Source: an uncultured Clostridia bacterium
GTDB taxonomy: Bacteria > Bacillota > Clostridia > Monoglobales > Monoglobaceae
Length of the DNA stretch: 53,248 nucleotides
Direction: 5' to 3'
Assembly (NCBI GenBank): GCA_947625905.1
Contig: CANQQJ010000024.1
Location: forward strand, 1 to 53,248
Position 1 is the stretch's first letter, and the number at the start of each line of letters is the position of its first letter. The position numbers and the translations under genes are program-made. The notes under the pieces were generated by a model. That model saw nothing but the letters and a program-made list of their open reading frames with translations. It was not told where the DNA came from and ran no database searches. Below are positions 13,862-21,721 of the stretch, in pieces.

Positions 13862-16780
13862 ATGAAACTGAAAAAAGCTCTGAGAAATATATTGTGCTTA
13901 GCGACGCTCTGCGCCGTCTTTTCGGCGTGCCCCGCGCGCGCGGCGGTGGGCGACATCGTTGACACGATATACACCACCGATATACTGACCCGCGTCAACG
14001 GCGCGGACATCGCCTCGTTCAGCATTGAGGGCAGGACGCTGATCGCCATGGAGGACCTTCGCGGCTACGGATTTACCGTGGCTTATGACGACAGCATACG
14101 CACCCTGTTTGTGAACCAAACCGGAGAAACGCCCAAGAACATGCCCTCGATAATCCGCGGCACGGTCGGAGGCACCGCCGGATACACATACGAGACCGAC
14201 ATAAAAGTTATCTTCAACGGTAAACCGGTCAACGCCTACGCCATAGACGGCAAAATGGCGGTCATAGTTGAAGAATTGGGCGCGCCCGAAAAATACGGAA
14301 TGATATGCAGCTATGATGACAGCAAGCGCCTTTTGACGCTTGACAGCGCAGCGCCCCCGACTGCGCCGACGCCCGTTCCTACCGCTGTGCCGACGTCCTC
14401 GCCCTCACCCTCATCCTCACCATCGCCATCGCCTTCTCCCACGGCCACAGCCAAGACGTCCGGCGGATCCGCCGCCGGCGGATTCAGCACGGGCGGAGGC
14501 GGATTCGGCGGAGGCGGAGGCTTTCACACGGGTGGCTCAAGCGGAATACCCGCGCCCGACTCGAGCGCCGACAGCGCGCTTAGCGTTATTGTGGACGGAA
14601 CCGAGACCGATGCCTACCAAACCGACGGAAAGACCTATCTCGGCATCGACGCGCTAAAGTCGTTCGGCTTTGACGAGACCTACCGCGACGAGAACATAAT
14701 AATGCTGGTCAAAAAGCGGAGCGGAGACAGAAAGCCTCCGGCCGCGGACCGATCGCTCGAGCTCACGTACAAAAGCGATGAGCCGAAAATCTACGTGAAC
14801 GGCGTGCCCTGCGACACGATGTACGCGGGGGATATTCCCGCTATACGCGTCGACGATCTGAAAACCGCGCCCTTTGACGAAAACGCGCCCTGCTGCGGTA
14901 TATCGGCCGAAAAGACGGCGGACGGCCCGCTGATCATAGACACGACGGGCAGCGGTTATCCGTCGTTTGACGAGCAGTCGTCGGCCGTGCTCGGCAGCGG
15001 AGACATGATAATAGACATGAACCGGGATTTTTGGCTGGCGCAGCGCAAAGAAAAGCTTTATAAGATACTGCGGAACGGCCATGTGGTCCCGATCACCGAT
15101 CTTATTATCGACTACGGCATAGACATGTCGGCCGCCACGGATTTTTCCGTAAGCGCCGACGGGCACTCCCTCACCTGGATAAACCACAACGACAACAAAT
15201 ACTATCAGTTCGACCTGACCGACCTTATTCCCGTGCCGGTGCTGAATTCGAACATGCGCGTGCGCGTGAACGGAGCCGAGATAAGCGCGGCGACCTTGGG
15301 CTGCGAGACATTTATCGCGCTTGAGGATCTGAGCGCCTGCGGTTTTTCGGTTGCCTATGACGACAGCATAAACACAATGTTTGTAAACCAGACGGAAAGC
15401 GAGCCCAATACCCCGCAGATATCCGCCGCCTCGTACGGCGGCGCGGAATACGGCGGCGAGTCGGATATCACGGTCGTGTTTAACGGCGCTGATATCAAGG
15501 CCTACAACATCGGCGGAAGGATCGCGGTCAAGGCGGATATCCTGGGCGGCGCGAACCAAAACGGGGAGTATAACTACGGCCTTATATGCGGCCGCGCAGA
15601 CGGGGTCATTGATATAAATTCTCTGCCGGCCGAGCCCAAAGAGAATCAGATCGAAAAGTTTATAGATTCCGAAAGCAAATTCAACTGGCACTACGAAAAC
15701 ACTTACTCGGGTTCCGACTTTGATCTTGTCATATGCTCCCAAAGCGGCACGCCCCACGGAACGTTTACTACCTTCAGGCAGTTCATGGACATGGGCCGCT
15801 CCAACAATATAAACAACGTGTTTTACTATTACGGCTTTAACAACACATGGGGTAAGACCCTTATAGAAATAACCGGCATGAGCGGAGACAAGCTGTATTT
15901 CACGGGCGAGCGCGGCGGCGGTCGCAGCGGGGACTACGTTATGGACCTTCACAGCTATATCATAACTCCGATAAACGAAAACGAGCCCGACCCCGACGCC
16001 GATTTTATACCGCGGTTCCCGACGCTCGAAAACCCGATCGGCAAGACGGCGCTTGTCCCCGAATATCCCGTGGAGATCGACGGCGTGCCCGTCCGCGCCT
16101 GTGAAGCGGACGGCCGGGTGTACATCAGCCCGTATACCCTCACGGAATTCGGCTTTGAGGCGACTTATGTAAGCGGCGATATGATCGTGCTTGTAAAAAA
16201 CGGCGAGGGCGGCAAAGCTCCCGCGGAGCCTGCGGCGCCGGGCTCGGAAGCGGGAACAATGACCGCCTGGGGCGAACCCAAAATATTCGTGAACGGCGTC
16301 GCGGTGAGCTCGGTAAAAATCGACGGCGAGCCGATGATGAGAGTCGATGATCTCAGTGTTGAGCCGTTTGATTTTGACGGCCGCGTGATATCCGCCGGGA
16401 TCGACGCCCGAATGAGCGGCGGAAGCTTGATCATAGACACAACGATGAGCGGTTTCCCGAGCTTTGAGTCACAGCTTGAAAAGGTCTGCTCGATATACGA
16501 CGAGACCGATTTTTCGGGCAAGATCAAGAAGAATTATCTCTATCAAGGCGATGAGTATTCGATAATCGCTTACTCAAACCAATTCAGGAATCATGATATT
16601 TACAAGGTCTGCTCAAACGGCCTTGTTATGCCTCTGTCATCCATTATCGGGGCATACGGCGTGAGCGCCGCCGCGGAACCCGAGATCGGCGAAGACGGAC
16701 TCACAATGACGCTGACCGACAGTGAGACGGGAGAGACGCACACATTGGATCTGATAAATCTAACGCTTGATAACGCATAA
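13862..16780 (+). CDS. Cell-surface protein with repeated copper-amine-oxidase-N-like domains
   Basis: A 972-residue exported protein. AGGAG at 13847 favours the ATG at 13862. A basic then hydrophobic signal peptide ends near FSACPARA; the Cys could be lipidated, but the lipobox is poor. The body is a duplicated A-B layout. Each A unit has a copper-amine-oxidase N-terminal-like fold (VNGADIASFSIEGRTLIAM, later VNGAEISAATLGCETFIAL). Each B unit holds IVDGTETDAYQTDGKTYL or IDGVPVRACEADGRVYI and ends in LIIDTT-SG-PSF. A Pro/Ser/Thr linker and a Gly-rich stretch separate the first A and B. These domains occur widely in clostridial envelope proteins; the role here is unknown. Confidence 0.75.
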   Translation: MKLKKALRNILCLATLCAVFSACPARAAVGDIVDTIYTTDILTRVNGADIASFSIEGRTLIAMEDLRGYGFTVAYDDSIRTLFVNQTGETPKNMPSIIRGTVGGTAGYTYETDIKVIFNGKPVNAYAIDGKMAVIVEELGAPEKYGMICSYDDSKRLLTLDSAAPPTAPTPVPTAVPTSSPSPSSSPSPSPSPTATAKTSGGSAAGGFSTGGGGFGGGGGFHTGGSSGIPAPDSSADSALSVIVDGTETDAYQTDGKTYLGIDALKSFGFDETYRDENIIMLVKKRSGDRKPPAADRSLELTYKSDEPKIYVNGVPCDTMYAGDIPAIRVDDLKTAPFDENAPCCGISAEKTADGPLIIDTTGSGYPSFDEQSSAVLGSGDMIIDMNRDFWLAQRKEKLYKILRNGHVVPITDLIIDYGIDMSAATDFSVSADGHSLTWINHNDNKYYQFDLTDLIPVPVLNSNMRVRVNGAEISAATLGCETFIALEDLSACGFSVAYDDSINTMFVNQTESEPNTPQISAASYGGAEYGGESDITVVFNGADIKAYNIGGRIAVKADILGGANQNGEYNYGLICGRADGVIDINSLPAEPKENQIEKFIDSESKFNWHYENTYSGSDFDLVICSQSGTPHGTFTTFRQFMDMGRSNNINNVFYYYGFNNTWGKTLIEITGMSGDKLYFTGERGGGRSGDYVMDLHSYIITPINENEPDPDADFIPRFPTLENPIGKTALVPEYPVEIDGVPVRACEADGRVYISPYTLTEFGFEATYVSGDMIVLVKNGEGGKAPAEPAAPGSEAGTMTAWGEPKIFVNGVAVSSVKIDGEPMMRVDDLSVEPFDFDGRVISAGIDARMSGGSLIIDTTMSGFPSFESQLEKVCSIYDETDFSGKIKKNYLYQGDEYSIIAYSNQFRNHDIYKVCSNGLVMPLSSIIGAYGVSAAAEPEIGEDGLTMTLTDSETGETHTLDLINLTLDNA

Positions 16781-16800
16781 TTTATAAAATTCGGCGCAAA

Positions 16801-16823
16801 CTTTATATATCAAATATATAAAG
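16801..16823 (+). promoter_or_regulatory. Perfect 10-bp inverted repeat overlapping a ribosome site
   Basis: CTTTATATAT and ATATATAAAG pair around CAA, and the right arm runs into AAAGGAG, the ribosome site of the manganese catalase gene. It may be a protein operator or an RNA hairpin that masks the ribosome site. Confidence 0.5.
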
Positions 16824-16834
16824 GAGTGTCAATC

Positions 16835-17503
16835 ATGTTCAAACACGAAAAACAGCTTTTCCGGACGGTGAGCGTCGAAAAACCCAATCCGCAGTACGCC
16901 GCGCTGATGCAGGAGCAGCTTGGCGGAGCCAACGGCGAGCTCAAGGCGGCAATGCAGTATATGTCGCAGAGCTTCAGGATAAAAAACCAAGAGATCAAGG
17001 ATCTGTTTCTCGATATCGCGGCCGAGGAACTGAGCCACATGGAAATGGTGGCGCAGACGATCAACCTTTTAAACGGCCATGACGTCGACTATGACCAAAC
17101 GGGCGTCGGCGAGATCGAGACGCACGTGCTGCTGGGGCTCAATCCGGGGCTTATCAACGCGTCGGGCTATTCGTGGACGGGCGACTATGTGAGCGTGACC
17201 GGGGACCTGTGCGCCGACCTTTTGTCAAACATCGCGTCGGAGCAGCGGGCCAAGGTAGTCTACGAATATCTGTACCGCCAAATCGACGACAAAAAGGTGA
17301 AAGAGACCATCGACTTTCTGCTGAACCGCGAGGAGGCGCACAACGCCATGTTCCGCGAGGCGTTCAACAAGGTGCAGCACAGCGGCTCGAACCGCGACTT
17401 CGGCACCACCGAGGCGGCAAAAATGTATTTCAGCCTTTCCGAGCCCTCCCCCGAGGATAATCCCTTTAAAGATTCCAACTTTAAAGAACCCGCGTTTCAA
17501 TAA
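16835..17503 (+). CDS. Manganese catalase (ferritin-like, CotJC-related)
   Basis: A 222-residue cytosolic di-manganese catalase expected to destroy hydrogen peroxide. Metal ligands are visible in the four-helix bundle: the Glu of GGANGELKAAMQYM, the Glu and His of AAEELSHMEMV, the Glu of IASEQRAKVVYEYL, and the Glu-His of NREEAHNAMF. The segment WTGDYVSVTGDLCADLLSNI is the family's signature. The start at 16835 follows AAAGGAG. The short C-terminal tail (DNPFKDSNFKEPAF) resembles that of spore-coat and anaerobe members. A stress role fits the neighbouring regulatory palindrome. Confidence 0.9.
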   Translation: MFKHEKQLFRTVSVEKPNPQYAALMQEQLGGANGELKAAMQYMSQSFRIKNQEIKDLFLDIAAEELSHMEMVAQTINLLNGHDVDYDQTGVGEIETHVLLGLNPGLINASGYSWTGDYVSVTGDLCADLLSNIASEQRAKVVYEYLYRQIDDKKVKETIDFLLNREEAHNAMFREAFNKVQHSGSNRDFGTTEAAKMYFSLSEPSPEDNPFKDSNFKEPAFQ

Positions 17504-17513
17504 AAACACCTGC

Positions 17514-17542
17514 TTGATTTTATCACACACTTGTGATATAAT
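17514..17542 (+). promoter_or_regulatory. Promoter and operator of the Fic toxin-antitoxin operon
   Basis: TTGATT (17514-17519), a 17-base spacer and TATAAT (17537-17542). The spacer is an almost complete palindrome, TATCACA-CACT-TGTGATA (17521-17538). A repressor bound here would block the promoter, which suits autoregulation by the toxin-antitoxin pair. Confidence 0.75.
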
Positions 17543-17573
17543 TTCAATAATATGATACGAAGGGGGCTTAGTT

Positions 17574-17750
17574 ATGCGGCAAATCACACTAAAAGAAAAC
17601 GAACTTGCGCTCAACAATGCTGTTGCATCCGTTGAAATGGAGGGCTACAGCGTTCCGCCGGGCGACAAGGCCTTGTGTATGGATGTCTTAAACGGGAAGA
17701 TGTCAAAGGACGATTTTATAAAAATATTACTCGAAAGGTGTCGGGTATAA
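17574..17750 (+). CDS. Fic antitoxin (VbhA-like small inhibitor)
   Basis: A 58-residue protein with an ATG at 17574 after GAAGGGGGC. It contains SVEMEGYSVPPGD, which fits the Fic inhibitory-helix motif (Ser/Thr)-x-x-x-Glu-(Gly/Asn); the Glu would block ATP binding by the Fic partner. The C-terminal MSKDDFIKILLERCRV is also typical of VbhA-like antitoxins. Its TAA is followed without a gap by the ATG of the Fic gene, so the two are translated together. The antitoxin is first in the operon, as in VbhA-VbhT. Confidence 0.85.
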   Translation: MRQITLKENELALNNAVASVEMEGYSVPPGDKALCMDVLNGKMSKDDFIKILLERCRV

Positions 17751-18338
17751 ATGTCGTATTCATTAGACCCCATTCAGGACGAATGCTATGAAAACACCGC
17801 GGTGCTGATCAATAAGTTCGGCATAAAAGACGATAATCGGCTTGCAGTTATTGAACAGAGCGTCACAAGTATGCTTATAGCAAAAGCGAGTATAGAAATT
17901 CCTTTTGAAAACGTTGATTTTAATTATTATAAAAACCTGCACAAATATGTATTTTCGGATATTTATGATTGGGCGGGTACTGTTCGCAAAATTGACATGA
18001 GTAAAAAGGGGACAAATTTCTGTTCCGCAGATAAAATCGAGGAGTTTGGCAACGGGATATTTGAGCGTCTAAGGCAAAATAAATATCTGAAAATTTTCAG
18101 CGATGATAAGTTCATAATTGAATTCACAAATTTATATTGTGACTTAAACATCCTGCATCCGTTTCGAGAAGGCAACGGGCGTATACAAAGGCTGTTTTTA
18201 TCAATGCTCGTGAGCAGCTTGGGCAAACGGCTTGATTTTTCGGAAATCGACACCGACGAACTTATGATAGCGACAATAAGATCCGTCAGCGGAGATGTAT
18301 TTATGCTTCAAGACATTTTCAGAAAGCATATAAAATAA
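17751..18338 (+). CDS. Fic-domain AMP-transferase toxin
   Basis: A 195-residue single-domain protein. The catalytic loop HPFREGNGRIQRLF matches HxFx(D/E)GNGRxxR with the active His. Upstream, YDWAGTVRKIDMSKKGTNF is the conserved flap region. It has no inhibitory motif of its own, so it belongs to the class whose inhibitor is a separate small protein, here the 58-residue gene just upstream. It would modify a target protein with AMP; class I bacterial Fic toxins of this kind act on DNA gyrase and topoisomerase IV, but the target here is not shown. Confidence 0.9.
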   Translation: MSYSLDPIQDECYENTAVLINKFGIKDDNRLAVIEQSVTSMLIAKASIEIPFENVDFNYYKNLHKYVFSDIYDWAGTVRKIDMSKKGTNFCSADKIEEFGNGIFERLRQNKYLKIFSDDKFIIEFTNLYCDLNILHPFREGNGRIQRLFLSMLVSSLGKRLDFSEIDTDELMIATIRSVSGDVFMLQDIFRKHIK

Positions 18339-18345
18339 ATTAATA

Positions 18346-18377
18346 ACAGCGATTACTAAAAATAGTCGCTGTTTTTT
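18346..18377 (+). terminator. Terminator of the Fic operon
   Basis: ACAGCGA and TCGCTGT pair around a 12-base loop and are followed by TTTTTT. Confidence 0.85.
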
Positions 18378-18477
18378 ATCGCCGGTATGTCAAATTGTTT
18401 AAGTGATAAGGCAATTATAACCCGAAGTCAAGATGATGATGAATAAATGCTGCTTTTTAAATATGCACAAAAATTCA

Positions 18478-18506
18478 TTGACATAAATTTTTTTATTTGG
18501 TATAAT
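18478..18506 (+). promoter_or_regulatory. Promoter of the GH105 gene
   Basis: TTGACA (18478-18483), a 17-base spacer and TATAAT (18501-18506): a full-consensus sigma-A promoter, suggesting strong expression or control by a repressor. Confidence 0.85.
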
Positions 18507-18545
18507 TTAATCAGCCGAAAAAATTTTGAAACGGAGGAGTATATC

Positions 18546-19646
18546 ATGAACGAATTAATGGTTAACGGTCACAGCGCGCTCGAGTACGCAGAGATGGCGT
18601 GCGACGCGCTTATGCACAAGTTCGCGGCGGAAGACCTGCCCCCCAAGGGCCGCTTCCACTATCATCAGGGCGTGTTCCTTTCGGGGGTCCAGCATACATA
18701 CCTGCTTGATAAGGACGAGAAATATTACGAATACAGCAAGGCGTGGGTAGACTCGATAATCGACAAGGACGGAAACATCACCAAGTTCGACACCACCCAG
18801 CTTGACGACATGCAGCCCGGAGTGCTTCTGTATCTGCTCTACAAAAAGACGCAGGACCCCAGATACAAAAAGGCCCTCGACACGCTTATCCCGCTTATCA
18901 AGGACTTCCCCAAGAATCCCGAGGGCGGCTTCTGGCACAAGGGCAGATATCCCGAGCAGATGTGGCTCGACGGTCTTTATATGGCGGGCCCCATTTGCGC
19001 CGAGTACGCAAAGACATTCGACGCGCCCGAGCTGTTTGACCTCTGCGCGTTCCAGGCTCTGATGATGCAGGAAAAGACCAGAGACGAAAAGACAGGTCTT
19101 TGGTACCACGCTTGGGATTACGCCAAAGTCCAGCCCTGGGCCGACCCCGAAACGGGCAGATCCCCCGAGTTCTGGGGACGCTCGGTAGGCTGGGTTCCGG
19201 TCGCGATCCTGGAGGAACTGGACAGCTTCCCCGAGGACCACAAAGACAGAGACGCTATGATAAAAGCGGCCTGCGACCTGCTCAAGGCCGTAGTTAAATA
19301 CCAGGATCCCGAAACAGGTCTTTGGTACCAAGTCCTTGACAAGGGCGACGACCCGAACAACTGGCTTGAATCGTCCTGCACCTGCCTGTTTGTGGGCTCG
19401 ATCTGCAAGGCGGTCAAGAACGGATTTTTGGATGAGTCGTATCTCGAGTACGCCAAGAAGGGCTACACCGGCATAATCAACCGTCTGCGCTATGACGACA
19501 AGGGCGATATCATTATCGACAACATCTGCGTAGGCACCGGCGTCGGCGACTACGCCCACTACTGCGCCAGAGGCACCGGCGAGAACGACCTGCACGGAGC
19601 GGGCGCGTTCCTGATCATGTGCACCGAGGCGGCGGGCGTCCTGTAA
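18546..19646 (+). CDS. GH105 unsaturated rhamnogalacturonyl hydrolase
   Basis: A 366-residue cytosolic enzyme of the YteR/YesR family. The start at 18546 follows GGAGGAG. An (alpha/alpha)6 barrel is apparent. The segment QMWLDGLYMAGP carries the conserved catalytic Asp, and FWGRSVGWVPVAILEEL and HGAGAFLIMCTE are other family signatures. It hydrates the unsaturated uronic acid at the end of oligosaccharides left by pectin or rhamnogalacturonan lyases and releases it. No signal peptide is present, so it works on imported oligosaccharides. It complements the surface pectin methylesterase at 28340-34144. Confidence 0.92.
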   Translation: MNELMVNGHSALEYAEMACDALMHKFAAEDLPPKGRFHYHQGVFLSGVQHTYLLDKDEKYYEYSKAWVDSIIDKDGNITKFDTTQLDDMQPGVLLYLLYKKTQDPRYKKALDTLIPLIKDFPKNPEGGFWHKGRYPEQMWLDGLYMAGPICAEYAKTFDAPELFDLCAFQALMMQEKTRDEKTGLWYHAWDYAKVQPWADPETGRSPEFWGRSVGWVPVAILEELDSFPEDHKDRDAMIKAACDLLKAVVKYQDPETGLWYQVLDKGDDPNNWLESSCTCLFVGSICKAVKNGFLDESYLEYAKKGYTGIINRLRYDDKGDIIIDNICVGTGVGDYAHYCARGTGENDLHGAGAFLIMCTEAAGVL

Positions 19647-19663
19647 ACATATCGAATAACGCG

Positions 19664-19692
19664 AAAGGCGGCCTTTAATCGGCCGCCTTTTT
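19664..19692. terminator. Shared bidirectional terminator
   Basis: AAAGGCGGCC and GGCCGCCTTT pair around a 7-base loop, with T runs on both strands. It ends the GH105 gene and the convergent ImmA-like gene, whose stop codon lies inside it. Confidence 0.85.
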
Positions 19693-20196
19693 GAATATCG
19701 CGTTTTCGGGAACGATCACCGCGGGTATCTCGATTCCCCTGAGCTGCATCGAATGAAGCTTTATCATCACAAGATTAGGCGAAAGCCCCAGCCTCGCCGC
19801 GGTCTGCTCGGCGCTGTAGCCGTAGCCTCGCATAAGCTCGAAAACATCGCCGTCCCCGATCAAAAGCTCGGCGGCGAACATGTTCGCCTCGTACTCGGGG
19901 CGCGCCGTCATATCATACAGCGCGGCGTCGAGCACGGCGCGGTTTTCCGCCAGCTCTCTGTGCAGCCGGTCGTGGCCCAGCTCGTGGGCCAGAACGACAC
20001 GCTCGGCCGCGGGCTCCAGATTTCCGTTGATTATTATAACGCGCCTGCGCTTTATCACCGTGTACAATCCGTACAGTTTTTTGAACTCGTAATTCTTGAT
20101 TATTTTTATTCCCAGATCCTCGGCGATCTCGGCGGGATCATCTCCGTGCGCCTTTTTGAGTTCCTCCGCCATGCCGTGAATATCTTCCGCCGACAC
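19675..20196 (-). CDS. ImmA/IrrE-family metallopeptidase
   Basis: A 173-residue soluble protein with the zinc motif HELGH in VVLAHELGHDRLHREL and the downstream EYEANMFAAELL helix holding a further ligand. Family members cleave a partner repressor when activated. The start is a GTG at 20196, with GGGG about 11 bases upstream and no better start in frame. It lies 46 bases downstream of an XRE regulator (20243-20647), the usual ImmR-ImmA pairing known from ICEBs1. No integrase or phage gene is nearby, so it may be a stand-alone switch or a relic. Confidence 0.85.
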   Translation of the reverse strand: MSAEDIHGMAEELKKAHGDDPAEIAEDLGIKIIKNYEFKKLYGLYTVIKRRRVIIINGNLEPAAERVVLAHELGHDRLHRELAENRAVLDAALYDMTARPEYEANMFAAELLIGDGDVFELMRGYGYSAEQTAARLGLSPNLVMIKLHSMQLRGIEIPAVIVPENAIFKKAAD

Positions 20197-20242
20197 TTTG
20201 TCATCCGCCCCTTCCGAATAAATTGCTGAAAGCCGATATAAA

Positions 20243-20647
20243 TCAGCTTATGTACTTTTTGGGCGTGTATTTTTTGTTTTCCTCTTTGACCGCGAAGTAC
20301 GCGTCGGATATGGCTTTCATCGCCGCGTCCATGTCCTCCTCGGGCAGTTCTCCTCCGGCGAACAGACCGCAGATACCCTCGATCAGCTCCTCCACGTCGG
20401 CCGCCGATCTCCGGCCGCCGCGCTCAAAGGCGGCTCTGATAAGCTCCTCGTCCTCGGTCATTAAATAATTTTTGTCGACTCCGAACATCTCGGCAAGACG
20501 ATAGTATATATCGCGGCTCTTCGGGTGAACGGAGCCCGCCTCGTAGTTCTGCACGGTTCGCAGAGTTATGCCGAGGCTGTCCGCCAGCTCGGTCTGCGTC
20601 ATACCCTTTTCTTTTCTGAGCTTTTTGACCTTTTCTCCGAATTTCAT
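20243..20647 (-). CDS. XRE-family transcriptional regulator (ImmR-like)
   Basis: A 134-residue protein. Residues 4-60 are an HTH_3 domain (KVKKLRKEKGMTQTELADSL, TLRTVQNYEAGSVHPKS). The C-terminal half is acidic and helical, a probable dimerisation and cleavage region. The start at 20647 follows GGAAAGGACGGAG. It is co-directional with the adjacent metallopeptidase, which likely cleaves it. Its target genes are not visible; autoregulation is expected from the family. Confidence 0.87.
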   Translation of the reverse strand: MKFGEKVKKLRKEKGMTQTELADSLGITLRTVQNYEAGSVHPKSRDIYYRLAEMFGVDKNYLMTEDEELIRAAFERGGRRSAADVEELIEGICGLFAGGELPEEDMDAAMKAISDAYFAVKEENKKYTPKKYIS

Positions 20648-20736
20648 ACGCTCCGTCCTTTCCGAAAATAATTATATTATAATAATACTATTTCTCGGCT
20701 CCGCTGTCAAGCGCCTCCCCAAAAACTCGGCTCGAT

Positions 20737-20776
20737 TTTACATAAATTTAACGCATAGGCGATTACCGATTTTACA
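20737..20776 (+). promoter_or_regulatory. Candidate Pho box upstream of pstS
   Basis: TTTACA (20737-20742) and TTAACG (20748-20753) lie 11 bases apart, the spacing of PhoP/PhoB direct repeats, and TTTACA recurs at 20771-20776. They precede a weak -10 (TTATTATAG near 20785). The downstream operon encodes a PhoB/PhoR pair that would act here. Confidence 0.5.
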
Positions 20777-20827
20777 TTGCCGCGTTATTATAGAGCCGAA
20801 ATCAAAAAAGATAAGGAGAGACAAACC

Positions 20828-21721
20828 ATGAACATTTTAAAAAATCATCCAAAACTTGCGGACGGGATCGCGGCGGCGTGCGCGCTGCTGGTGATCGGCT
20901 CATCGCTGACGGGCTGCGGAGGCGGCGCGGAGCAGGCAAAAGAAATAACCGTCATATCCCGCGAAGACGGCTCGGGCACCAGAGGAGCCTTCACCGAGCT
21001 GTTTGGAATTGAGGAAGAGCAAAACGGCGAAAAGATCGATATGACGACCGACGCGTCAAGCGTGACAAACAGCACCTCGGTCATGATGACGAGCGTGGCG
21101 GGCAACGAGAACGCTATAGGCTACATATCAATGGGCTCGCTGAACTCGAGCGTCAAGGCGCTGCGGGTCGACGGAGCCGAGGCGAGCGCCGACGGCGTAA
21201 AGGACGGCAGCTACAAGGTGTCGAGACCGTTTAACATCGTTACAAAAGACAGCCTATCCGAAACGGCGCGGGATTTTATTGATTTCATAATGAGCGCCGA
21301 AGGGCAGGCGGTCGTGGAAGAAAACGGCTATATCTCAGAGGGAAGCTCGGGCTCTTATTCCGGCTCAAAGCCCGCGGGCAAGATAGTGGTCTCAGGCTCG
21401 TCGTCGGTAACGCCGATTATGGAAAAGCTCAAAGAGGCCTATATTGAGATTAACCCGTCCGCCGAGATCGAGGTGCAGCAGAGCGACTCCACCACGGGTA
21501 TAAACAACGCGATCGACGGCGTTTGCGACATAGGCATGGCAAGCCGCGAGCTTAAAGAAAGCGAAACGCAAAAGGGCGTAAAAGCCGCGGTCATAGCTCT
21601 TGACGGGATCGCGGTCATTGTCAACAATTCAAACCCGATAAACGAAATCACCTCAGAACAAATAAGAAAAATATACACGGGTGAGATCACCGACTGGAGC
21701 GAGATCGGGGAACAGTTATGA
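20828..21721 (+). CDS. pstS: Phosphate ABC transporter substrate-binding lipoprotein PstS
   Basis: A 297-residue lipoprotein; the start at 20828 follows AAGGAGAG. The signal ends in the lipobox LTGC. The order of halves is swapped relative to Escherichia coli PstS: residues about 38-165 hold SREDGSGTRGAFTELFG (usually the second half), and residues about 185-297 hold VSGSSSVTPIMEKL, QQSDSTTGI, CDIGMASREL and EQIRKIYTGEITDW (usually the first half). This permuted form is frequent in Clostridia. Its stop overlaps the pstC start by four bases. It captures phosphate at the membrane surface. Confidence 0.92.
   Translation: MNILKNHPKLADGIAAACALLVIGSSLTGCGGGAEQAKEITVISREDGSGTRGAFTELFGIEEEQNGEKIDMTTDASSVTNSTSVMMTSVAGNENAIGYISMGSLNSSVKALRVDGAEASADGVKDGSYKVSRPFNIVTKDSLSETARDFIDFIMSAEGQAVVEENGYISEGSSGSYSGSKPAGKIVVSGSSSVTPIMEKLKEAYIEINPSAEIEVQQSDSTTGINNAIDGVCDIGMASRELKESETQKGVKAAVIALDGIAVIVNNSNPINEITSEQIRKIYTGEITDWSEIGEQL

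Noticed and set aside
14654..15952. A 432-codon open frame opposite the surface protein gene
   Set aside because: The plus-strand gene has a promoter, ribosome site, signal peptide and clear domain repeats; the reverse frame has none of these.
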